Assembly (NCBI GenBank): GCA_024643985.1
Contig: JAHELW010000009.1
Span: 1-36,207, forward strand
Direction: 5' to 3'
DNA from: Myxococcales bacterium
GTDB lineage: Bacteria; Myxococcota_A; Polyangia; Polyangiales; Houyiibacteriaceae
DNA: 36,207 nt
Part shown: positions 1-9,340 of the stretch, piece after piece
Position numbering within the stretch: the first letter of the stretch is position 1
Layout of the letters: every line of letters begins with the position of its first letter
Notes under the pieces: generated by a model
What the model was told of the DNA's origin: nothing
The model's database searches: none
The model's input: only the letters and a program-made list of their open reading frames with translations
Made by a program: the position numbers and the translations under genes

Positions 1-429
1 GTTGCCACCCGGCAGGCACACCCAGATCTCGTCGTCGAAGCTGCCGCCTACGCCCCCGAGTCCGCCCGTACCGCCGAAGCCGGCCGAGCCGCCGTCACCG
101 CCCGCGCCACCGGTGCCGGCGGTGCCGCCCGCTCCACCCGAGCCGCCGTCACCAGCCATACCGCCGGCGCCACCGACACCGCCCTCACCCCCGGCGCCGC
201 CGAAGCCGATGTCGGACGACCGCAGGCAGGACTCGCCGTTCGTGCAGCGAACGTCGTCTGCGCTGCACTGCTTCATGCAGAACTTCCCGTAGACCGTCTG
301 GGCGCAGACCGAGCTGCTGTTGCACTCGCTGGTTTGAAAACACGCGTTTCCGTCGTTGACCGGCTTGGCGCAAGCAATGACGGTGACGACGGTCGACGCG
401 AAGACGAAAAGCGGGATTCGGGCGCTCAT
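1..429 (-). CDS. Secreted lipoprotein with Gly-rich spacer, C-terminus truncated by the window edge (MSARIPLFVFASTVVTVIACAKPVNDGNACFQTSECNSSS...GGAGGEGGVGGAGG...DEIWVCLPGGN)
   Basis: Read by hand on the minus strand: ATG at 427-429, open for 143 codons to base 1 with no stop, lipobox VIAC, Cys-rich segment, then Gly-rich repeat. Absent from the ORF track because no stop lies in the window. Confidence 0.8.
   Translation of the reverse strand, partial: MSARIPLFVFASTVVTVIACAKPVNDGNACFQTSECNSSSVCAQTVYGKFCMKQCSADDVRCTNGESCLRSSDIGFGGAGGEGGVGGAGGMAGDGGSGGAGGTAGTGGAGGDGGSAGFGGTGGLGGVGGSFDDEIWVCLPGGN
55..205. repeat. Low-complexity GGX/GGXGG-encoding tract within the first lipoprotein
   Basis: Minus-strand translation GGAGGEGGVGGAGGMAGDGGSGGAGGTAGTGGAGGDGGSAGFGGTGGLGGVGG. 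Confidence 0.75.
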
Positions 430-483
430 CGAGTCCGTATGTAGCAAGACAGCCCGGTCTGGGCGATTTTTGTACACCCGGAG

Positions 484-3462
484 CTAGGCGCGTGCCGCTG
501 GGCCGGGGCGAGCCGACGCTTCGTAGCGTTCTTTCGCGTCGTCATAGGTGAGAAGCTCGGCCGCGGCGTCGAGGGGCTGGCGCTCGAGGGCGGACTTGTC
601 CGGCCGAAAGCCGTCGGTCATCGGAATCTGCTCGACCCGCTTCACCCAAAGCGGACGCTCTGCCGGGTCCAGCTCCGAGGCGAACCGATTCCACGCCTGC
701 AAATCGATGGCTCGATTCTCGCGCGTCGCCACCACCGCGACCGGCCGGTCACGGCCGTCTTGCTCGACGCCGTAGACGACCGTGTGCCGCAAGGGAGGGA
801 AGCCGTAGAGCGCATCCTCGATCGATCGCGTCGCCACCCACCCGTGAGCCGTTCGAAGCATGCGGCTCACTCGATCGACGAACCAGAAGTCGCCATCGTC
901 GTCGCGACGAAGCACGTCCCACGTGACGAACCAATGGTCATCGGGCTCGCGCACACCCTGGACGAGCCGGTTCCCCGCCTCCGCACCTCCGGTGAAGCTC
1001 GCCATCGGATGCTGCGCGTCGAGCTTCGCCAGGAGCACGCCGTCATCGCCGGGCTCGCAGCGTTGCAAGAGACCTCGGTCGTCCCGCGAGAACTCGCGAC
1101 GATCGAAATCGTATCGCACGAGCTCGACCTCGGCGCTGCCCGGCAGCGGACGGCCGAGCGCGCCCACCTTTTCTCCGGACGCGTTCGCCAAGACCGCGTT
1201 GCCTTCGGTCGAAGCATAGAACTCGAGAATGCCCACGGGACCAAACCGCTCGACGATGCGCTGCCACACGTCGGCGCGAAGGCCGCTGCCCGCAAAGAGT
1301 CGAATCGGGTTCTGGTTGTCGATCGACGAAGGCGGCGCGCAAAGGAGCTCGCGGAGCATCTCGCCCGCGTAGAAGACGACGGTCGCGCCGTAGCGGCGGA
1401 CGTCTTCCCAGAACATCTCGGGGTCGAGCTTGTCTGCGAGCGCCAAGCGGGAGCCCCCGACGAGCCCTCCTCCGACCGTCACCAGCATGCCCGCGGGATG
1501 GTGGAGCGGGAGGCAGCAATACACCGTGTCCCTCGGCGACAGCGTGCACGCGGCTGCCGTGCCGTAAGCGGAAAACGCCCACCGCTGATTGGTGATCTTG
1601 GCGGCGCGCGGCTTTCGGCCGCGGCCCGCCGTGAGCATGATGAGCGCGAGATCGCGAGCGCAGCCAGGGTTCTCCTCGTACCAACCCGGGAGCTCCACCG
1701 AGTCGGGGTCGATCTGCTCCATGTCGACGACGCCGGTGGGCAGGCTTCGCGCCTCGTTGGCTCCACCGAGAACGAGCACCTCGCCCGAGAGGTCTTTGCC
1801 GAGCGCCGCGTTTTCCGGATCGGTCACGAGGAAGCGTGGCGCCGACGCGTGAATCGCATCTTCGAGCGTCTCCCGCGACCGCGCCGGGCTCAGCAGGATC
1901 GGAACCGCGCCGAGCCGGCTCAACGCCGCGGTGACGGAGAGGTAGCTCGGGCGCGGCCCCATCAGGACGGCAACGGAGTCGCCACGCCGGACACCGCAGC
2001 GAATCAGCCCGCGAACGACGTTGTCGACGCGCCGATCGGCCTCGGCGTAGGAAAACGCCCGGCCCTCCCAAAGAAAGAACGTCCCTTCGGGATGCGAGGT
2101 CGCTTGCTCCGACAGCGCGAGCCCGAGACTGATGCGGGTGTCGGGGGTCATTTGTTGAAGCACGCTCAGACGCGGCACCTGCCACCGGAAGCTGTCGAGC
2201 TGCTCACCGAGATCGGTCGCCGCGCGTCCGAGACGCTGCCACCAGGCGCCCACGGTCCCCGTGACCGTCTCGTAGAAGAGCCGCACGTCGAAATCGACGT
2301 CGTCGAATCGCGCTTCTTCAGGTTCTTCGAGCGGCGGCGGCCTATGAAGCGCGGCCGGCTCCGGCCCCGCTCTTTCTCGCCAGCGCACCCAGCCCGCGAC
2401 GGTCGGCCAGGTAAACGACATCGCTTGCTTACCGACCACCAAACCGAAGTGCCCGGCCCGCATGGCGACCTCGAAAAGCTCGGCTTGGGGAGCTGCGCCG
2501 CGGATCGCGCGGATCGCCGACTCGTTTGCGATCGTGTCCCGCTCGCCGACGAAGAAAAGGACCGGGCAGCGAATGTCCGTCAACGTCACGGTGCGCCCAT
2601 CGATGACGAAGCCGCCGGAAAGCATCCGGTTGTGCACGACGAACTCGTCGATGAAGGTCTTGAGCGCAGGCCCCGGCCACGCGACGAAGCCCTCACCGCC
2701 GAGAAAACGCCGTCGCGCCTCACGCTTTTCGAGCGCCTGCCGGTCGTGGAGCTTGCGGACGAAGTCGATGAGCTGGCCGACCTCTTTGTGGACCGCGAGG
2801 AGCTTGAAACCGGTGCTCGTCAGAAAACCCGGCAACCCCTCGAGCCTGTCGATCGGCGCATCGATCGCGCCCTGGGCGAGCTCGAAGACGCGGCCTGCGA
2901 TGGTGTCGTCGATCATCGGAAGGTTTCGATGAATGTCGACGGGGCTTCCGAACGTGACGAGCGAGGCAATGCCCTCGGACTCCCGATACGCGGCGGTCTG
3001 ATAGGCGAACATGCCTCCCTGGGAGTACCCCATCAGATGCACATCGCGGCCGGTCGCCTCGCGTACCAGGTCGACCGCGCCGCTCACCGCTTTGACGTGA
3101 TCGTCGAAGGTGCGCTTCATGCCGCCCTCTTCCTGCTCGGGCGAGCCAAAGTCGATGACCCATACGTCGAGCCCGAGCCCGACGAGAGCCCCCACCCCAC
3201 TGATGTCCGGTGAGACGTCGTAGATCTCCGCGGTCACCATGAGTGGAGGGATCAGGAGCACCGGCGCATCGACCGTCGGACGATGGTTTTCTCCGCCGTA
3301 GCGGCGCAGCCGCGCGAACGAGACATCACGGACGACCTTGTAGGGAGCGTGCTCCGGATCGGTGAAGTGTCCTAGACGCGCCAGCTCGAGCGCGTTTTCC
3401 GTCGCCATGGCGACACGCCGAAACGGCGCCCGCCAGTCGAATTTTCGGCCGGTTCCTGCCAT
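484..3462 (-). CDS. PhaC-like alpha/beta hydrolase fused to AMP-binding acyl-CoA synthetase (992 aa)
   Basis: N-terminal half: PhaC-like layout with nucleophile elbow GYSQGG and PVLLIPPLM...WVIDFG. C-terminal half: AMP-forming ligase-like (FFLWEGRAFSYAEADRRVDNVVRGL, LTAGRGRKPRAAKITN, FYASTEGNAVLAN, WFVDRVSRMLRTAHGWVATRSIEDALYGFP). Confidence 0.9.
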   Translation of the reverse strand: MAGTGRKFDWRAPFRRVAMATENALELARLGHFTDPEHAPYKVVRDVSFARLRRYGGENHRPTVDAPVLLIPPLMVTAEIYDVSPDISGVGALVGLGLDVWVIDFGSPEQEEGGMKRTFDDHVKAVSGAVDLVREATGRDVHLMGYSQGGMFAYQTAAYRESEGIASLVTFGSPVDIHRNLPMIDDTIAGRVFELAQGAIDAPIDRLEGLPGFLTSTGFKLLAVHKEVGQLIDFVRKLHDRQALEKREARRRFLGGEGFVAWPGPALKTFIDEFVVHNRMLSGGFVIDGRTVTLTDIRCPVLFFVGERDTIANESAIRAIRGAAPQAELFEVAMRAGHFGLVVGKQAMSFTWPTVAGWVRWRERAGPEPAALHRPPPLEEPEEARFDDVDFDVRLFYETVTGTVGAWWQRLGRAATDLGEQLDSFRWQVPRLSVLQQMTPDTRISLGLALSEQATSHPEGTFFLWEGRAFSYAEADRRVDNVVRGLIRCGVRRGDSVAVLMGPRPSYLSVTAALSRLGAVPILLSPARSRETLEDAIHASAPRFLVTDPENAALGKDLSGEVLVLGGANEARSLPTGVVDMEQIDPDSVELPGWYEENPGCARDLALIMLTAGRGRKPRAAKITNQRWAFSAYGTAAACTLSPRDTVYCCLPLHHPAGMLVTVGGGLVGGSRLALADKLDPEMFWEDVRRYGATVVFYAGEMLRELLCAPPSSIDNQNPIRLFAGSGLRADVWQRIVERFGPVGILEFYASTEGNAVLANASGEKVGALGRPLPGSAEVELVRYDFDRREFSRDDRGLLQRCEPGDDGVLLAKLDAQHPMASFTGGAEAGNRLVQGVREPDDHWFVTWDVLRRDDDGDFWFVDRVSRMLRTAHGWVATRSIEDALYGFPPLRHTVVYGVEQDGRDRPVAVVATRENRAIDLQAWNRFASELDPAERPLWVKRVEQIPMTDGFRPDKSALERQPLDAAAELLTYDDAKERYEASARPGPAARA

Positions 3463-3472
3463 CGCTCGGACG

Positions 3473-5392
3473 ATGACCCTAGCACCAACCTTCGAAGAGT
3501 TGGAGCGCCAGCTCGAGCCGTGTCACAACCCCCTTCGTTTCATGACCTCAGTGGACGCAATCTCAACGCTTCGCTTTCAAGAGGATGAGGTCGCAGTCTT
3601 GCGACGCATCGATCACGTCCTTCGGCGTCATCCGTACCTGCGCGCCGATCTCCGAGCCAGCTGCGCCGCGAGCCGCGCGCTCGAAGAAGTGCTGAGCGCG
3701 AGACTCGGCCTGCTGCACACCGAGGGCGTGCCTGCCGTCGACAGCGTGGAGGCAGGCGTCCTCGAAAAGCTTCGCCGAGTCGAGGCGAAGCTCGCCGAGC
3801 GAACGGGCCCAGGCCCGATCCGAATGCGATACGAGACCGCGCTTCTCCTCCATCCCGAGCCAAACGCTTCATGGCCCCTCGATGCGGCCGGCCTTCGAGC
3901 AGGCGTGACGACGCAGTGGGAGGCTTGGCGAAAGCAACGGTCCAGGCGAGAAGTCGTCATCGAGAAGCTCGAGCAGAACCGGGACTTCTTTCGACACGGC
4001 GCGATGCTTCCTCTTTACTGGGCGCGACGCCGGCGGATTCGAAAGCTGATTCCGCGCTCGGTGCTCGATCATTCCGCGCTTCGCGAGACGTATTTCGCCA
4101 TCGAGCAGATCGGCCCGCTGGTCGACAACTTCGCGTTCAAGGGCGCCGCGGGGCTGCCGCTGTCCTCCGACGTGGGGCTCGCCGACATCGCCTTTCTGTA
4201 CATGCAGCTCGCCGACGAGCTGTTGGACGAGCTCGCTGCGGCCGCTGGAGGGCACGACGTAGTCGGCAGAGTCGTTCGGTCGGTGTACCGCGATGACACG
4301 TCGGAGCGCCCGCTTCGCGGCCTCACGCTGGACCACATTGCCACCGCGGGCGTGCTCCCGGACGCTCATGTCACGAAGTTTGGAATCACCCTGGCCGCGC
4401 TCTTCTCGGTGCTCGACGATCTAGCCGCCTCGATGGACCGGCTGCTCGCCGGAGCGAGCAAAGACATCTCGCGCGCGACGCACCTCTTCCTTCATCACTG
4501 CTTTCAAACGTATCTCGACGAGGTCGAGCTTTGCCAAGGCGCACCCGAACGAAGAGCCGACCGGCTGCGGTTCGAGGAAGCTTCGTGGCACTTCTATCGC
4601 AAGAACAACATGGTGATGATGCTCTGGCTCGATCTTCGGGCGCGCCTGCTGCGGCTCTCACCGGAAAGCCAGGCCGACGTCATTCGGCGATGGGGTTACC
4701 TCTTGGCTTCGTTTCAGATCTTCGACGACCTCAAGGACATCGCGCTCGACCTCGGAAAGCAGCCGAGCTACCCGCTGCAGATCGCGGCAAACGACTTCCC
4801 GGCCGAGTTCGCGTGGATCGAGAGTCGGTTTCGCGCTCGGCGGGCGCCGATGACGCGGGACGAGGTCGCCGAGGTGAGCCTTCGAGCGAGCAAGACCGTG
4901 CAGCGATGTATGCAGCGGAGCCGGCTCATCGCGCTCGCGCACTTCGATAACGCCCTTCTCTATGCGTGGGATCAGCGCTGGAGGAAGAGCTGGATGCGCC
5001 GGCGAGCATCCTTCAATCCCCGCGGCGCCTCTTCCCGGAGCGCTTCGGGACGTACCGTCGACCGGTTTTTGCAAGCGCTGGCGGCGACGCGACGCGGTGA
5101 CACCTCGTCGGCGCTGCGCGATGAAGACCTCGCCTACGCGCTCGACGCCAGCGCGTACGACGGATCGTGGGAAATCTACCTCGCGCTGTTTCCGAACGTT
5201 CGGGCGATGTATCGATACGCGACGCTTCGCATGTGGATGACCGCAGGCGAAAAGGCCAAAGCCGCGAGGCGGCTCGTACGTCGTCATCGGCGTAAACGCG
5301 CAGGCGCGCTACTCGAGCTCGCCGATGGTGATGTCGACCATCAGGTCGCTGGCGATCGCCTCGAGGCTCGTTCGGAGCTGCTCGAGGTCTAG
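3473..5392 (+). CDS. Class I isoprenoid-synthase-like all-helical protein (639 aa from ATG 3473)
   Basis: ATG at 3473 (MTLAPTFEELERQ). Two Asp-rich motifs, DELLD (4214-4228) and DDLKD (4724-4738, in FQIFDDLKDIALDLGKQPSYPL), as in trans-prenyltransferase-type enzymes. Family call is motif-based. Confidence 0.65.
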   Translation: MTLAPTFEELERQLEPCHNPLRFMTSVDAISTLRFQEDEVAVLRRIDHVLRRHPYLRADLRASCAASRALEEVLSARLGLLHTEGVPAVDSVEAGVLEKLRRVEAKLAERTGPGPIRMRYETALLLHPEPNASWPLDAAGLRAGVTTQWEAWRKQRSRREVVIEKLEQNRDFFRHGAMLPLYWARRRRIRKLIPRSVLDHSALRETYFAIEQIGPLVDNFAFKGAAGLPLSSDVGLADIAFLYMQLADELLDELAAAAGGHDVVGRVVRSVYRDDTSERPLRGLTLDHIATAGVLPDAHVTKFGITLAALFSVLDDLAASMDRLLAGASKDISRATHLFLHHCFQTYLDEVELCQGAPERRADRLRFEEASWHFYRKNNMVMMLWLDLRARLLRLSPESQADVIRRWGYLLASFQIFDDLKDIALDLGKQPSYPLQIAANDFPAEFAWIESRFRARRAPMTRDEVAEVSLRASKTVQRCMQRSRLIALAHFDNALLYAWDQRWRKSWMRRRASFNPRGASSRSASGRTVDRFLQALAATRRGDTSSALRDEDLAYALDASAYDGSWEIYLALFPNVRAMYRYATLRMWMTAGEKAKAARRLVRRHRRKRAGALLELADGDVDHQVAGDRLEARSELLEV

Positions 5393-5827
5393 GGTCTTTG
5401 GCGCTCTCAGGCGTGCGGTCGCTTTGAAGAGGGTGTCTCCCGACCACGGGGCGCCATCGCACTCGGTGTTGAGCTCGTCCACGTTCACGTCGCGCGCTGC
5501 AAGCGCTTCCGAAATCGCGTGAACGATGCCCGGCCGGTCGCTGCCGATCAGCTCGAGCAGGATCACGTGCCCCCCGTCGTCGGCCTCCTCGAAGCCCCGT
5601 TCGACCACGACCCGAAGTCCCGTCGACTCCAACGACTCGAGCCCCTCGGACAGGGCTGCGGCGCTCGCGGCGGGCACGCTCACGCGAAGGATGCCCGCAA
5701 ACTCGCCTGCGAGCCGACTCATCCGGCTCTCCACCCAGCTACCGCCGTGCTCCTCGACGACGGCGGAGACGGACTCGACGAGGCCGGGCCGATCCTTTCC
5801 AATCACCGTGACGACGAGCGACTCCAT
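5309..5827 (-). CDS. Tandem ACT-domain protein, GcvR-like (172 aa)
   Basis: Two ACT-like repeats: VVTVIGKDRPGLVESVSAVVEEHGGSWVESRMSRLAGEFAGILRVSVP and ILLELIGSDRPGIVHAISEALAARDVNVDELNTE. Confidence 0.88.
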   Translation of the reverse strand: MESLVVTVIGKDRPGLVESVSAVVEEHGGSWVESRMSRLAGEFAGILRVSVPAASAAALSEGLESLESTGLRVVVERGFEEADDGGHVILLELIGSDRPGIVHAISEALAARDVNVDELNTECDGAPWSGDTLFKATARLRAPKTLDLEQLRTSLEAIASDLMVDITIGELE

Positions 5828-5979
5828 GCGCGGACAGGCTCCATAGCCTTAAGCACCCGACATTCAAAGGCTTTTGAGGGAACGGTTCGGCGGCGGAGCC
5901 GTGCCGCTCGGGGCGGCGCCGTCCTTTTCGAGGAGAAGCGGCTAGATCTCGCGTAGTTAGGAGCTTAGAGCCTGTCCCG

Positions 5980-7122
5980 ATGTTCGCGAAGCGCACGCAA
6001 GAGGTCGAGCCCTTCCTCGCGATGGAGGTCATGGAACGCGGGATGGCGATGGCGCGCGAAGGCACGTCGATCGTGCAGCTTGGGGTCGGGGAGCCGAATT
6101 TCGATGCGCCGCCGGCTGCGGTTCAGGCGGCAATCGACTCGCTGCGCTCCGGAGAGACGCACTACACGGACAGTCGGGGTCTGTTCAACCTGCGCGAGGC
6201 GATTGCCAACGAGTGCGAAGCGCGGCGCGGCGTGGCGGTCGACCCGGATCAAATCGTGGTCACGAGCGGAACCTCGCCCGCGATCCTGCTTTGCCTGAAC
6301 CTCTTGGTCGACCCTGGAGACGAGGTCGTTCTCGCAACGCCGCATTACCCGTGTTACCCGAACATGATTGCGGTTTGCGGTGGCACGCCGGTGCTCGTCC
6401 CGACCGGTCCGGAAGACGGCTTCGTCATGGACGTCGCAAAGGTGCGCGCGGCGATCACACCACGGACACGGGCAATCTTTCTCGCCTCTCCGGCCAATCC
6501 CACCGGCGCCGTGCAGCCGAGGGAAGTGGTCGAAGAGCTCAGCTCGCTCGGCATCCCGATTCTTTCGGACGAGATCTACGATGGGCTCACCTACGACGAC
6601 GCCGAGGTGACGTCTCCACTCGGCTTCACCGAAGACACCTACGTCCTCGACGGGTTTTCGAAGCGCTACGCGATGACCGGCTTTCGACTCGGGTATCTCA
6701 TCGCGCCGAAGAAGGCGATGCGTTCCCTTCAAAGCCTGATGCAGAGTTTCTTCATTTCGACCTCGCAGTTCGTGCAGCAGGCGGGCTTCGCGGCGCTCGC
6801 CGAGGGCGCGGATCACGTCGAGCACATGCGTCGAGAGTATGCGATTCGGCGGCGAATCCTCCTCGACGGGCTACGGGGCATGGGGCTCTCGATTCCCATC
6901 GACCCTCCGGGCGCCTTCTACGTCTTGGTCGACATGCGGCACTTCGGGAGAGACTCGCTCACGCTCTGCTTCGACATTCTGGAGCGAGCGCGCGTCGCCC
7001 TCGGACCCGGCCGCGACTTCGGCGAGGTGGCCGAGGGTTTCGTCCGATTCAGCTTTGCAACCGCGCGACCCGAGATCGAGGAAGCGCTGCGCAGGCTCGA
7101 GCGGGCGTTTCCGGAGCTGTGA
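5980..7122 (+). CDS. PLP-dependent class I/II aminotransferase
   Basis: LASPANPTGAVQ, ILSDEIYDGLTYDD, DGFSKRYAMTGFRLGYLIAP (PLP lysine SK), VRFSFATARPEIEEALRRL. Confidence 0.93.
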   Translation: MFAKRTQEVEPFLAMEVMERGMAMAREGTSIVQLGVGEPNFDAPPAAVQAAIDSLRSGETHYTDSRGLFNLREAIANECEARRGVAVDPDQIVVTSGTSPAILLCLNLLVDPGDEVVLATPHYPCYPNMIAVCGGTPVLVPTGPEDGFVMDVAKVRAAITPRTRAIFLASPANPTGAVQPREVVEELSSLGIPILSDEIYDGLTYDDAEVTSPLGFTEDTYVLDGFSKRYAMTGFRLGYLIAPKKAMRSLQSLMQSFFISTSQFVQQAGFAALAEGADHVEHMRREYAIRRRILLDGLRGMGLSIPIDPPGAFYVLVDMRHFGRDSLTLCFDILERARVALGPGRDFGEVAEGFVRFSFATARPEIEEALRRLERAFPEL

Positions 7123-7128
7123 CCCGGC

Positions 7129-9275
<2,147 letters not shown>

Positions 9276-9340
9276 TCGTCGTCTTTTGGGGTGATGCTGT
9301 GACAAGGCACGGCCGCTGAGGCACTTTGTTTGTTGGGGGG

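Noticed and set aside
2-292. Proline-rich plus-strand ORF PPSPPVPPKPAEPPSPP at the left edge
   Set aside because: It is the reverse complement of the Gly-rich repeat of the real minus-strand lipoprotein.
760-3213. 817-aa plus-strand ORF antisense to the PhaC/ligase fusion
   Set aside because: Arg/His/Glu-rich composition without domains; typical antisense open frame created by high-GC codon bias opposite a strongly supported CDS.
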